Source of the DNA: WTXA01 sp964415195
Lineage (GTDB): Bacteria > Bacillota > TC1
Assembly: GCA_964415195.1 (NCBI GenBank)
Contig: CAYPYD010000005.1
Coordinates: 1 to 64,000 of the forward strand
Reading direction: 5' to 3'
Length of the DNA stretch: 64,000 nt
The notes under the pieces are model-generated. The model ran no database searches. It worked only from the letters and a program-made list of their open reading frames with translations, and had not been told where the DNA came from. Position numbers and translations under genes: made by a program. This document shows positions 28,442 to 36,587 of the stretch, piece by piece; position 1 is the first letter of the stretch; every line of letters begins with the position of its first letter.

Positions 28442-29023
28442 CTATTTTCTTTGACCGAAAACCTCATCAATTATTCCATATTCTTTTGCTTCTTCTGAAG
28501 TCATGAAATAATCTCTATCGGTATCTTTTTCGATTCTCTTTAATGTCTGTCCAGTATTAGAGGATAAAATTTCATTTAATCTCTTTTTAATTGCCATTAT
28601 TCTTTTTGCTTGAATATCGATATCAACTGCTTGTCCTGCAGCACCACCAGATGGTTGGTGTATCATTATCTCTGAATTTGGCAAGGCAAATCTTTTACCT
28701 TTAGTTCCAGCACTCAAAAGAAATGCTCCCATGCTTGCTGCCATCCCAACGCATATAGTAGATACATCAGGCTTAATATATTGCATTGTGTCATAAATAG
28801 CCATGCCTGAAGTTATTGAACCTCCTGGGCTATTTATATATAGACTTATATCCTTATTAGGGTCTTCACCCTCTAAAAATAATAACTGGGCAATAATTAA
28901 ATTTGCTAAATTATCATCAACTTCAGCTCCTAAAAAAATCACTCTGTCTTTTAATAATCTAGAATAAATATCATAAGATCTTTCGCCGGCACTAGTTTGT
29001 TCGACGACCATAGGTATTAACAT
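28442..29023 (-). CDS. clpP: ATP-dependent Clp protease proteolytic subunit
   Basis: The 193-residue serine peptidase has the complete catalytic triad: S97 (GMAASMGAFL), H122 (MIHQPSGG) and D171. The N-terminal MVVEQTSAGERSYDIYSRLL is typical of housekeeping ClpP. GGGAGG precedes the ATG. It lies between tig and clpX as in most Firmicutes. Confidence 0.98.
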   Translation of the reverse strand: MLIPMVVEQTSAGERSYDIYSRLLKDRVIFLGAEVDDNLANLIIAQLLFLEGEDPNKDISLYINSPGGSITSGMAIYDTMQYIKPDVSTICVGMAASMGAFLLSAGTKGKRFALPNSEIMIHQPSGGAAGQAVDIDIQAKRIMAIKKRLNEILSSNTGQTLKRIEKDTDRDYFMTSEEAKEYGIIDEVFGQRK

Positions 29024-29035
29024 ATTTGTTCCTCC

Positions 29036-30349
29036 CTATTTTTCTATTTTTTCGTCCTTGATATCTGTAATAACAGCTTGTTCAAGTATACTTTGTAATG
29101 CTTTTTCTCTTTTGATACCCTTAGCTAACATTTTAGTGTTTTCAGGAGCTTCAAAATAAGTGTCCAACATAGTTTTATCTTGTCCATATACTTGTGCTAT
29201 AGCTGTAATTTCCTTTTCAAGGTCTTCCTTAGTAACTTCAATTTTTTCTGCTACAGCAACTGCATCTAAAAGAATATCTCTTTTGATATGCTTTTCTGCA
29301 TTAGATCTATATTCTTCTCTAACTTTTTCTTCAGTCATTCCAGTTAGTTCGAAATATTTTTGCAGTTCCATTCCTTGTTGTTGTAGATCACCTTCAATAT
29401 CCTTAAGGAATTGATTTGTTCTTTCTTGAACCATGACTTCAGGTATTTCTACTTCTATTTTTTCAATTGCAAGATCTAAAGCTTGAGCTCGTAGAGCATT
29501 ATCAGCTTGTTGTTGTTTTTGGTTTGTTATGCTTAATTTTACATCATTTCTTAATTCTTCCAAAGTATCAAAATCACTTACTTCTTTAGCAAAATCATCA
29601 TTTAATTCTGATAATTTTTTTCTTTTCACTTCATGAGCTAATACTTTGAATAAACTTTCTTTACCTTTTAAATCTTCACTATGGTACTCGTCAGGAAACT
29701 TAACAGTCACTTCTCTGTTTTCTCCGGCTTTAATACCAATTAATTGATCTTCAAATCCAGGTATAAATGAGTTAGAACCAAGCTCTAATGGAAATTTAGA
29801 TCCTGTTCCGCCTTCGAATTGAACTTCATCTACATAGCCTTCAAAGTCGATTACTACAGTGTCACCATGTTCAGCAGGATCTTCAATTGTTTCTATTTTA
29901 GCTGTTTTTGTTCTCATTGCTTCTAATTCACTATCTACATAGTTTTCGTCTAAATCAACAATTTTTCTTTCTAGTTTTAATCCTTTATAGTCCCCTAGAA
30001 TTCCTTCTGGTACAACTTGAATTTCAACTGTAAAAACAGCAGGGCCTTTTTTGTCGAAAGAAATTATGTCTACTTTAGGTCTATCAATAGGATCTAAGTC
30101 TAAATCTACTAATGCTTTGCCATAAGCTGGCGGTAACATAATATCCATAGCTTCTTCTATTATGCTTCCTTCTCCAACATGCTTTTCTAATATTGCAGCT
30201 GGGACTTTACCTTTTCTAAAACCTGGTATTGAAACTTGCTTACCTAGATTTAGAGATGCTTGTTTATAGGCTTTTTCAACCTCGTTACTATCAACAGTAA
30301 TTTCTACTGTTACTAAATTTTTTTCTTGTTTGATAATTTTGTTTGCCAT
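29036..30349 (-). CDS. tig: Trigger factor
   Basis: The 437-residue ribosome-associated chaperone has three parts: an N-terminal ribosome-binding domain (about 1-145) with the GFRKGKVP signature, a central FKBP-type peptidyl-prolyl isomerase domain (about 160-245, GDTVVIDFEGYVD), and a C-terminal helical chaperone arm. It is the first gene of tig-clpP-clpX-lon-engB-speB-speD and has its own promoter. Confidence 0.97.
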   Translation of the reverse strand: MANKIIKQEKNLVTVEITVDSNEVEKAYKQASLNLGKQVSIPGFRKGKVPAAILEKHVGEGSIIEEAMDIMLPPAYGKALVDLDLDPIDRPKVDIISFDKKGPAVFTVEIQVVPEGILGDYKGLKLERKIVDLDENYVDSELEAMRTKTAKIETIEDPAEHGDTVVIDFEGYVDEVQFEGGTGSKFPLELGSNSFIPGFEDQLIGIKAGENREVTVKFPDEYHSEDLKGKESLFKVLAHEVKRKKLSELNDDFAKEVSDFDTLEELRNDVKLSITNQKQQQADNALRAQALDLAIEKIEVEIPEVMVQERTNQFLKDIEGDLQQQGMELQKYFELTGMTEEKVREEYRSNAEKHIKRDILLDAVAVAEKIEVTKEDLEKEITAIAQVYGQDKTMLDTYFEAPENTKMLAKGIKREKALQSILEQAVITDIKDEKIEK

Positions 30350-30379
30350 TGTAAGACTCCCTTCATTTTCTAATTAGTA

Positions 30380-30408
30380 ATTATACAATATTTTTATAAA
30401 CTGAACAA
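30380..30408 (-). promoter_or_regulatory. Sigma-A promoter of the tig operon
   Basis: On the minus strand TTGTTC (30408-30403) and TATAAT (30385-30380) are spaced by 17 bases, 30 bases upstream of the tig start. No CIRCE or CtsR-like element is visible here. Confidence 0.7.
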
Positions 30409-30420
30409 CTTTAAACAAGA

Positions 30421-30450
30421 AAATACCTCGAATTTGTATTCGAGGTATTT
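30421..30450 (-). terminator. Terminator of the tRNA operon
   Basis: A perfect 13 bp stem (30421-30433 with 30438-30450) encloses a four-base loop. It is followed on the minus strand by TTCTTG and begins six bases after the tRNA-Gly CCA. Confidence 0.88.
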
Positions 30451-30455
30451 TTCTT

Positions 30456-30530
30456 TGGAGCGGAAGACGGGATTCGAACCCGCGACCCTCTCCTTGGCAA
30501 GGAGATACTCTACCACTGAGCCACTTCCGC
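30456..30530 (-). tRNA. tRNA-Gly (GCC)
   Basis: The minus-strand transcript folds as a cloverleaf: acceptor GCGGAAG/CTTCCGC, anticodon stem CTCCT/AGGAG around anticodon GCC, and T-loop GGTTCGAATCC. The CCA end is encoded. It is the last gene of the four-tRNA operon. Confidence 0.97.
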
Positions 30531-30534
30531 GACC

Positions 30535-30619
30535 TGGTGCGGATGAAGGGACTTGAACCCCCACGATCTTACTCACTAGAGCCTAAATCTAGCGCGTCTG
30601 CCAATTCCGCCACATCCGC
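30535..30619 (-). tRNA. tRNA-Leu (TAG)
   Basis: Class II tRNA of 85 bases with a long variable arm. The acceptor is GCGGATG/CATCCGC, the anticodon stem CTAGA/TCTAG surrounds the loop TTTAGGC with anticodon TAG, and the CCA is encoded. Confidence 0.97.
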
Positions 30620-30621
30620 AT

Positions 30622-30697
30622 TGGTGATCCATCCGCGACTCGAACGCGGGACACCCTGATTAAAAGTCAGGTGCTCTACCGACTGAGCTAATGGATC
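30622..30697 (-). tRNA. tRNA-Lys (TTT)
   Basis: Acceptor GATCCAT/ATGGATC, anticodon stem CCTGA/TCAGG with loop CTTTTAA (anticodon TTT), T-loop GTTCGAGTC, discriminator A and encoded CCA. Confidence 0.97.
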
Positions 30698-30701
30698 ATC
30701 T

Positions 30702-30777
30702 TGGGGTGGATGATGGGATTCGAACCCACGACAACTAGTACCACAAACTAGCGCTCTACCACTGAACTACACCCACC
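30702..30777 (-). tRNA. tRNA-His (GTG)
   Basis: Anticodon stem CTAGT/ACTAG with loop TTGTGGT (anticodon GTG). The acceptor is GTGGGTG/CATCCAC with one G-U pair. Base 30777 encodes the extra G-1, which pairs with discriminator C73, the identity element for HisRS. CCA is encoded. First gene of the tRNA operon. Confidence 0.97.
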
Positions 30778-30804
30778 ATGCCTGCGCACACAAGCGCAAG
30801 AATA

Positions 30805-30833
30805 ATTATATACTTTTTAATTACATATTTCAA
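30805..30833 (-). promoter_or_regulatory. Promoter of the tRNA operon
   Basis: On the minus strand TTGAAA (30833-30828), 17 bases, then TATAAT (30810-30805), 28 bases before the mature 5' end of tRNA-His. A GC-rich element (TGCGC-TTGT-GTGCGC) follows in the leader. Confidence 0.85.
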
Positions 30834-30857
30834 GCATATTTTATTAATTTTTATTTT

Positions 30858-31652
30858 TTATTTTAATGGTTCAAAATCTGACTTTGGTGCGCCACAAAGT
30901 GGGCACGTATAGTCTTCAGGTAAATCCTTAAACTCGACTCCTTCTATAGCTGGATCGTGAATATAACCACATACTGTACAGATATATTTTTGTCCGCCTT
31001 CACTCATTTTAGCCTCCTTCTCTTCCGTTTTAATTTGTTGGCCCGGAAGTTTCTCTCCTTTTTTAAGTATTCTAAAGTCACTATAACTTAAAGGTAGTAT
31101 ATTTTTTTTATCATTATTAACAAAAGCATCTTCAATAGAACAAACCAAAAGCCAATGTGTTCCAACATCAAGCATATCAGTTACATTACAAACCATACCT
31201 GATAAGGAATAATCAATTAATGCAGGCATTCCATTCATTTTGGTATACTTTATCTTTTCGAATTTATTTCTGTCTCTGCCCGAAGAAAATCCAAAATTGG
31301 CAATTACTTCAAAAGAGTCTTGTCCTATTACATTAACAATTAATTTTTTGGATACTAAAACCAATTCAGTAGTATAATTGCTCTTGTTTAAACATACAGC
31401 AATTTGGTTTGGTTCACTTGTTAATTGAAACACTGTATTTGCAGCTTGTCCATTAATTTTATCATTACTTTCAGTTGTAATAACAAACATACCATATATA
31501 ATTTGTCTGATTGAAGTTTTTATATTACCTGATTCTTTTTTAATTTCTTTAACTGGTAAAAAATTATCCTTATCTACTCCACAGACAGGACATATATCTA
31601 TTGGTGTGTCACCTTCCATTTCGTAACCACATACTTCACATTTCCACTTCAT
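30858..31652 (-). CDS. hrb: Rubredoxin-flavin reductase-rubredoxin protein (high-molecular-weight rubredoxin type)
   Basis: The 264-residue protein has three modules. The first is an N-terminal rubredoxin-like zinc ribbon or iron site (C5-x2-C8 and C21-x2-C24). The second is an FMN-binding flavin reductase domain (about 45-200). The third is a canonical C-terminal rubredoxin (C225-x2-C228, C250-x2-C253). Moorella Hrb, which passes electrons from NADH to flavodiiron protein FprA for oxygen/NO reduction, has only the flavin reductase plus C-terminal rubredoxin, so the N-terminal module is an addition. The ATG at 31652 is chosen because AAAGGAAG lies seven bases upstream. It is divergent from a CMD-family gene. 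Role in oxidative defence is inferred. Confidence 0.85.
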   Translation of the reverse strand: MKWKCEVCGYEMEGDTPIDICPVCGVDKDNFLPVKEIKKESGNIKTSIRQIIYGMFVITTESNDKINGQAANTVFQLTSEPNQIAVCLNKSNYTTELVLVSKKLIVNVIGQDSFEVIANFGFSSGRDRNKFEKIKYTKMNGMPALIDYSLSGMVCNVTDMLDVGTHWLLVCSIEDAFVNNDKKNILPLSYSDFRILKKGEKLPGQQIKTEEKEAKMSEGGQKYICTVCGYIHDPAIEGVEFKDLPEDYTCPLCGAPKSDFEPLK

Positions 31653-31686
31653 TTGAATACTTCCTTTCGAATACAATAATATTTAA

Positions 31687-31720
31687 ATTATAGCATTTTT
31701 TTCAATAATAATAAATGCTA
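31687..31720. promoter_or_regulatory. Divergent promoter region with an inverted repeat
   Basis: Between hrb and the CMD-family gene an inverted repeat TAGCATTT (31691-31698)/AAATGCTA (31713-31720) spans 30 bases. It overlaps a minus-strand TATAAT (31692-31687) that would serve hrb, and a plus-strand TACAAT (31719-31724) that would serve the other gene. Both -35 boxes are poor, consistent with an activator or repressor site, but nothing identifies the regulator. Confidence 0.45.
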
Positions 31721-31745
31721 CAATAATTAGCAAAGGGGTGTTATT

Positions 31746-32114
31746 ATGGATAAACTTAAAAAAGGTCTTGCTGAAACTAAAAAAATTTGGGGTTATGAAC
31801 GAGATGATTTAATTTCTGAATATGGTGAGTTAGGAGAATATATCCTAAAATATGCTTTCGGGGATATTTATTCTAGAGAAGGCCTTTCATTGCGTGATAG
31901 AGAAATAGTTACAATTTCATTCCTCATAGCACAAGGTAGTCCAGAAACTCAATTGAGAAATCACTTTCTAGGGGCTTTAAATGTAGGTGTAACCGACGCT
32001 GAGCTTAAGGAGATAATTCTACAAGCCTCACTTTATAACGGCTTTCCTAAGGCTATTAAAGCATTCAAAATACTAAAATCTCTTTCAATAAATACAAAAG
32101 ACCAAGATGAATAG
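31746..32114 (+). CDS. Carboxymuconolactone decarboxylase (CMD/AhpD-like) family protein
   Basis: The 122-residue protein matches the single-domain CMD family (PF02627), recognised by the helix LSLRDREIVTISFLIAQGSPETQLRNH and the VGVTDAELKEIILQASLYNGFP block. It lacks the CxxC of AhpD peroxidases, so it is not a thiol peroxidase of that kind, and its reaction is unknown. AAAGGGGTG precedes the ATG. Divergence from hrb suggests co-regulation in redox stress. The 3' end overlaps convergent traX by 50 bases. Confidence 0.85.
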   Translation: MDKLKKGLAETKKIWGYERDDLISEYGELGEYILKYAFGDIYSREGLSLRDREIVTISFLIAQGSPETQLRNHFLGALNVGVTDAELKEIILQASLYNGFPKAIKAFKILKSLSINTKDQDE

Positions 32115-32781
32115 GATAAAATAAGTAAAAGAAATACTTATTCCCATTTCCTCGTTGACCATTGTATAAGAAGATTAAAGGTAATGATAAAATAGCCAAT
32201 AGTTGAAGAATATTTGGTATTAACTCATAACCATCTAGATATAAAATAAATTTTAGTAAATTTATTAGAATAAGGCTAGTAACTAGTTTTATTCTATTTT
32301 CTTTAAATACATAAAATAATATTATAAAGGTTATACCATACCAGCCATAATCAGTATTTATAAATTCACCTATAAGGCAAACCAACCCCGTAATACCTAG
32401 GTGTAAAAGACTCTTGTCTGGATATTTCTTAATAAAGATAATACCTATAAGGCCTAATGCCAATGTAATAAATATATTTTTATCCAAGGCTAATATACTT
32501 GAAAACGTAATAATATCAGAAAAGCCAAAAGTATAAACCACTTGTATCAGTAAACCAAATATTAATATACTTAGAAAATATCTCTTCATATTTTTGGTAT
32601 GAATTGCTCCTTCAGATATAGCCCAGAAGAAAATCGGCGCTGCAAGTCTACCAATTCCCCTACCAATAAAATATGGAATAGTTCCATAATCAAGTAATAA
32701 GAGTGCAAAATGGTCAATAAACATAAAAAAGGCAGCAATGTACTTTAATTGTGTGTTGGTTAAACTAATTTTATTTAACAT
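32065..32781 (-). CDS. TraX-family membrane protein
   Basis: The 238-residue polytopic membrane protein (about eight segments) matches the TraX family (PF05857). It starts with TNTQLKYIAAFFMFIDH and has GRGIGRLAAPIFFWAISEG. TraX of plasmid F N-acetylates pilin; chromosomal Firmicutes homologues have no established role and resemble membrane acyltransferases. No conjugation genes lie nearby. The start overlaps the upstream aminotransferase by seven bases. The 3' end overlaps the convergent CMD gene. Confidence 0.85.
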   Translation of the reverse strand: MLNKISLTNTQLKYIAAFFMFIDHFALLLLDYGTIPYFIGRGIGRLAAPIFFWAISEGAIHTKNMKRYFLSILIFGLLIQVVYTFGFSDIITFSSILALDKNIFITLALGLIGIIFIKKYPDKSLLHLGITGLVCLIGEFINTDYGWYGITFIILFYVFKENRIKLVTSLILINLLKFILYLDGYELIPNILQLLAILSLPLIFLYNGQRGNGNKYFFYLFYPIHLGLLYLLKEILVF

Positions 32782-33554
32782 TCATAATCTTCCAAATCTT
32801 TAATTTTAATATTTTCAAAATTAATTAGTAATTTTTCAAAACAGTCAAGTTCAGTAGTTTTATATGTAAAATTATCAATTTGAGTTATAGGTAACAAATC
32901 AATTGAAGTACCGGTTATAAATGCTCCATCAAAGGTAATCAAATCAGCATATTTTATGTTTTTCTCTAAAATAGTAATTGCACTTACCTTAGCCGCTTGA
33001 AAAACTTTATCTCTAGTTATTCCTGGTAAAACACTTTTCATTGTTGGAGTATAAACAATATCCTCCTTAATGAAAAAGACATTTGATCTACTACCTTCAT
33101 TGATATAATCTTCATCTTTAATCAATGTTTCAAAAACATCTGTATTTTTTAGATGTTCTTCAATTTTATTCTTATAATTTACATCATAAATTTTCTTGCT
33201 AGGATCATCTCTTTTTATTTGAAAGGTGTTAATTTTTATTCCATTTGCATACCATTCCTTTGGTGGATAGAACCCTTTAATTATAAATATTCCAGTTTCA
33301 TTATTTTTTGTATTCACACTTATGAAGATATTATTGTTTAAAACTTCTTCTGAACCTTCTATTAATAATTTCAATTCATTTTCAATTGCTTCAATATCAA
33401 CATTAAATAAGGAATTTTTCATTCTTAATAGGTGTTCCTTGAGAAATAAAGGTTTGTTATTTATTACTCTTAAAACTTCATAAACATTACCTTTTTGTTT
33501 CCAATTATTTATATTTTCATTTTGAGATATTACACCATTAATTATACTTTTCAT
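32775..33554 (-). CDS. Class IV PLP aminotransferase (PabC/BCAT/D-amino-acid-transaminase fold)
   Basis: The 259-residue protein carries the class IV hallmarks: KEHLLRM at the N-terminus, a probable PLP lysine in NYKNK (about residue 128), the INEGSRSNVFFI segment with the conserved Glu, and TPTMKSVLPGITR. It could be a second aminodeoxychorismate lyase, a branched-chain or D-amino acid aminotransferase. The pabC at 46518-47261 sits in the folate operon, so this one probably does something else. It lies between modC and traX in a run of tightly packed genes. Confidence 0.82.
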   Translation of the reverse strand: MKSIINGVISQNENINNWKQKGNVYEVLRVINNKPLFLKEHLLRMKNSLFNVDIEAIENELKLLIEGSEEVLNNNIFISVNTKNNETGIFIIKGFYPPKEWYANGIKINTFQIKRDDPSKKIYDVNYKNKIEEHLKNTDVFETLIKDEDYINEGSRSNVFFIKEDIVYTPTMKSVLPGITRDKVFQAAKVSAITILEKNIKYADLITFDGAFITGTSIDLLPITQIDNFTYKTTELDCFEKLLINFENIKIKDLEDYEC

Positions 33555-33563
33555 TCTAGCTCC

Positions 33564-34550
33564 CTATTTTACTATATTTACATTCTTATATTTAATGAAT
33601 ACATTAACTTCTGAATTCAGTTCGTATTCAATATGAGAATGAGCAAAAATATCTCGATCCTCAACAGAGACTACATATATATTATCAATCTTGTTGGTTA
33701 TAATCCCTTTCAAAAGATTGTTGTCGATAAATTCATCTTTGCTGTACGGCATATTTCCTAAATTTACTTTAACTGATTCAATTTCAACTTTAATAATATC
33801 TCCTACATTTATAAAATCTTTAAGAATTATACCTTTTAAGTCAAGTTTACCAGCTTTTATTGTAAAGATATCTCCCCTAGCCTCTTCTACTATGGATTTA
33901 ATCTCACCTTCTATATAATTGTTCCAAACTTTACTTAGCGTGTTCTCGCTTAAATAATAGATTTCATCTGCTAATTTCATTGCTTCTTTATAGTCATGGG
34001 TCACAATAATAGTATGTCCTTTATAACTTTGTAAAACTAATTTAATTTCATTATACAGCATGTTTTTATTTTCTTCATCTAAACTACTAAAAGCCTCATC
34101 TAGTAATAGTAGTCGTGGATTGTGTAATAAAGCTCTTATTAAAGCAATACGTTGTTTTTCACCACCAGATAAATTAGTTATCTTAGACTTTCTAATATCA
34201 CCTAATCCAAATTTTTCAAGCCAGAAAAGAATATTTATAAGTTGGCTATTTTTTAAGCCTAGTCCAATATTGTCCTCAACATTTAAATGTGGAAATAAAT
34301 TATCATGTTGAAAAATGTAAGCTATTTCTCTGAGTTTAGTTTTGATATTTACTTTATCATTATCAAACATTAATAAGTCATTTATTTTTATATACCCTGA
34401 ATCAGGTTTTATTAAACCGCTTAATAATCTTAAAAAAGTAGTTTTACCAGCTCCACTTTGTCCCATAATTGCTATGATCTTTGAATTTGTTTTAAGTTGG
34501 TAATTATATGTATTATTGCCTATTTTTTTATTTAATAATATATCAATCAT
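33564..34550 (-). CDS. modC: Molybdate ABC transporter ATP-binding protein
   Basis: The 328-residue protein has an ABC ATPase domain (about 1-230) with Walker A GQSGAGKTT (30-38), signature NLSGGEKQRIALIRALLH and Walker B RLLLLDEAFS. A C-terminal MOP/TOBE-like domain (about 255-328) is typical of molybdate/tungstate ModC. Its ATG overlaps the modB stop by one base. Molybdate or tungstate uptake would feed the cofactor of FdhA encoded at 52170-54845. Confidence 0.9.
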   Translation of the reverse strand: MIDILLNKKIGNNTYNYQLKTNSKIIAIMGQSGAGKTTFLRLLSGLIKPDSGYIKINDLLMFDNDKVNIKTKLREIAYIFQHDNLFPHLNVEDNIGLGLKNSQLINILFWLEKFGLGDIRKSKITNLSGGEKQRIALIRALLHNPRLLLLDEAFSSLDEENKNMLYNEIKLVLQSYKGHTIIVTHDYKEAMKLADEIYYLSENTLSKVWNNYIEGEIKSIVEEARGDIFTIKAGKLDLKGIILKDFINVGDIIKVEIESVKVNLGNMPYSKDEFIDNNLLKGIITNKIDNIYVVSVEDRDIFAHSHIEYELNSEVNVFIKYKNVNIVK

Positions 34551-35212
34551 TAGTTATAATTCCTCTTTCTTTTTAACCACAAGTTAAGTGAAAACATTAA
34601 TAAAAAACTAATTACAACCATTATTAACATTAAGGCGTTAGCAGTTTCTCTATCTCCAGATTCTACAGCAAAATAGATTGCAGAAGCTATTGTCCTAGTT
34701 TTGCCAGGTATACTTCCGGCGACCATTAAAGTGGCCCCAAATTCTCCTAAAGCTCTAGCAAAAGATAATACTAGTCCACTAAGTAAAGAAGGTAAGATTA
34801 ATGGTAGTTCAATTTTAAATATAATATTCATTCTTCCAAGTCCAAGTGTTTTTCCAATATCCTTATATACTGGATTTAAGGATTGAAAACCACTTTTAGA
34901 ATTCTGGTACATCAAAGGAATACTTACTATAGTGGAAGCTATAACTCCAGCCCACCAGGTAAATATAAGATTATTACCACCTAATAAAGTGAAGAATAAG
35001 CCTTTATTGCTTAGTAATAGTAACAGCAAGTAGCCAGTTATTGTGGGTGGCATTACCATTGGAAGTAAAATTATAGTTTCAAATATTGTCCCTAACTTAT
35101 CATTCCTCTTATGAAGTAAATAAGCTAATGTGGTGCCAATCACTAATGAAAAACTAGTAGCCATAAATGCAATTTTTAAACTAATTAATACTGGTGTTAA
35201 AACTGTTTCCAT
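34550..35212 (-). CDS. modB: Molybdate ABC transporter permease
   Basis: The 220-residue protein has five to six membrane segments. The permease EAA-like loop is visible as AARALGEFGATLMVAGSIPG (about 150-172), which in this conserved form is diagnostic of ModB/CysT-type permeases. The start at 35212 (second of two adjacent ATGs) has a better distance from AAAGG than 35215. It overlaps the rsmF 3' end by 32 bases. No modA binding-protein gene is present in the window. Confidence 0.9.
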   Translation of the reverse strand: METVLTPVLISLKIAFMATSFSLVIGTTLAYLLHKRNDKLGTIFETIILLPMVMPPTITGYLLLLLLSNKGLFFTLLGGNNLIFTWWAGVIASTIVSIPLMYQNSKSGFQSLNPVYKDIGKTLGLGRMNIIFKIELPLILPSLLSGLVLSFARALGEFGATLMVAGSIPGKTRTIASAIYFAVESGDRETANALMLIMVVISFLLMFSLNLWLKRKRNYN

Positions 35213-36587
35213 CATTTACCTTTCTCCATGATTTTTCATACAAATTCTTAAAAAAACCATTGTTGAATTTTGCCCATCCTAGAATGTTTGATTGATATAC
35301 TACTCCATAAAAACCATCTTCTTTATTCATTTCCAAGGTTTCACCTTTTAAATATTTATTGGCATTGTTAAAATCAACATCAATAATTCTCTTAATTTCA
35401 AATTCTTTCAAAGTCATAGCAAAGCTTTGACTTGGAATAAAATTATATTTATTTAGCTTACCAATATGGATACCTAAATGCTGTATTTTATTTTTTTTGT
35501 CAAATGGGTATTCCTTGTCCATTAAATAATAATCTTCCCCTTCATTATAAAAATAGTAGCTTTTGAAGTCTATATTTATATTTTTATCCATGAATTCATA
35601 AATTTTCTCATGAATATTCTTAAAAGATTTCCATTGTGATTTGGAGTTCTTGCCTTTGAATTCTTCACCTGATAATTTCAATATTTTTGCGACAAAATGG
35701 CCCTCGGCTTTTGTCATATGAGGCCAAAATCGGATAGTTTTTTCAAGATCCTTAATATTATTTTCACTCCACTCAGGTCTACCATTGGCTATCCCATCTT
35801 TTTTCTGTCCATCAACTAATTTACAATCATAAGTATTTAACATATATTCTATTTGTTTTTCATTTTCATCTGGGTTGAATGTACAGGTTGAATACACAAG
35901 ATAACCACCTGTTTTCAAAAGTTTGAAGGCATAATCCAAAATATCTCGTTGTATTTCATATAATGTTTCACCAACATACTTGTCATATTCTTTTATAGAG
36001 TGCTTATCTTTCCTAAATGTTCCTTCTCCAGAACATGGAGCATCAACTAGAATTTTATCAAAGTAAGTACCATAAGTTTCTAAAAGATTCTTGCCTGTGC
36101 TATTTGTTATGATTGTATTTTTTATTCCATAAAGTTCAATATTCTTTTTTAGAGCTCTTACTCTCTTTGGGCTTATTTCATTACTCACCAATAAGTTTTC
36201 ATTATTCATTTTGGCAGCTATTTGAACGGTTTTTCCACCTGGAGCAGCACATAAATCTAACACTTTATCTTCTTTAGTTGGTGATAAGAGTTCAGCTGGA
36301 TACATAGCTGACGGCTCTTGGATATAGAATAGTCCTTGATGGTAATATGGATGTATTGTAAGTCTTACATCAGATTTTTCTTTGTTATAGTAAAATCCAT
36401 CTTTAGTCCAGGTAATTCTTTCTGAAAAATTATTTATTCTATCTAAAAAATCTTGTTCATTTATTTTTAATAAATTGAACCTGATACCTTCAAAAATATG
36501 CTTTTCGAAGCTATCTATAAATTCAATATATTCTTCTTTTTTCATTAATACTTTAAATTTTTCTAAAAAACTATTTGGTAACGTCAT
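35181..36587 (-). CDS. RsmF/NOL1-NOP2-Sun-type rRNA m5C methyltransferase
   Basis: The 468-residue protein has an RNA-binding N-terminus, an AdoMet-binding motif I LDLCAAPGGKT (111-120), and the two catalytic cysteines of this family, C185 in DAPCSGEGTF and C235 in YSTCTF. The C-terminal part (about 300-468) resembles the PUA-like RsmF_methylt-ci domains of Firmicutes RsmF/YebU. It is expected to methylate a cytidine in 16S rRNA. It overlaps the PHP gene by 17 bases and is downstream of the atp operon. Confidence 0.9.
   Translation of the reverse strand: MTLPNSFLEKFKVLMKKEEYIEFIDSFEKHIFEGIRFNLLKINEQDFLDRINNFSERITWTKDGFYYNKEKSDVRLTIHPYYHQGLFYIQEPSAMYPAELLSPTKEDKVLDLCAAPGGKTVQIAAKMNNENLLVSNEISPKRVRALKKNIELYGIKNTIITNSTGKNLLETYGTYFDKILVDAPCSGEGTFRKDKHSIKEYDKYVGETLYEIQRDILDYAFKLLKTGGYLVYSTCTFNPDENEKQIEYMLNTYDCKLVDGQKKDGIANGRPEWSENNIKDLEKTIRFWPHMTKAEGHFVAKILKLSGEEFKGKNSKSQWKSFKNIHEKIYEFMDKNINIDFKSYYFYNEGEDYYLMDKEYPFDKKNKIQHLGIHIGKLNKYNFIPSQSFAMTLKEFEIKRIIDVDFNNANKYLKGETLEMNKEDGFYGVVYQSNILGWAKFNNGFFKNLYEKSWRKVNDGNSFNTSIN

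Noticed and set aside
30394..30576. A 60-codon open frame on the minus strand
   Set aside because: It lies across the tRNA-Gly gene, part of tRNA-Leu and the terminator, and has no RBS; it is a by-product of the tRNA sequences.
32065..32781. TraX gene as evidence of a conjugative element
   Set aside because: No other transfer, integrase or mobilisation gene, attachment site or change in base composition is seen; chromosomal TraX homologues are common.
32775..33554. Second pabC
   Set aside because: Class IV fold alone is not enough; a pabC already sits in the folate operon, so only the fold is claimed.
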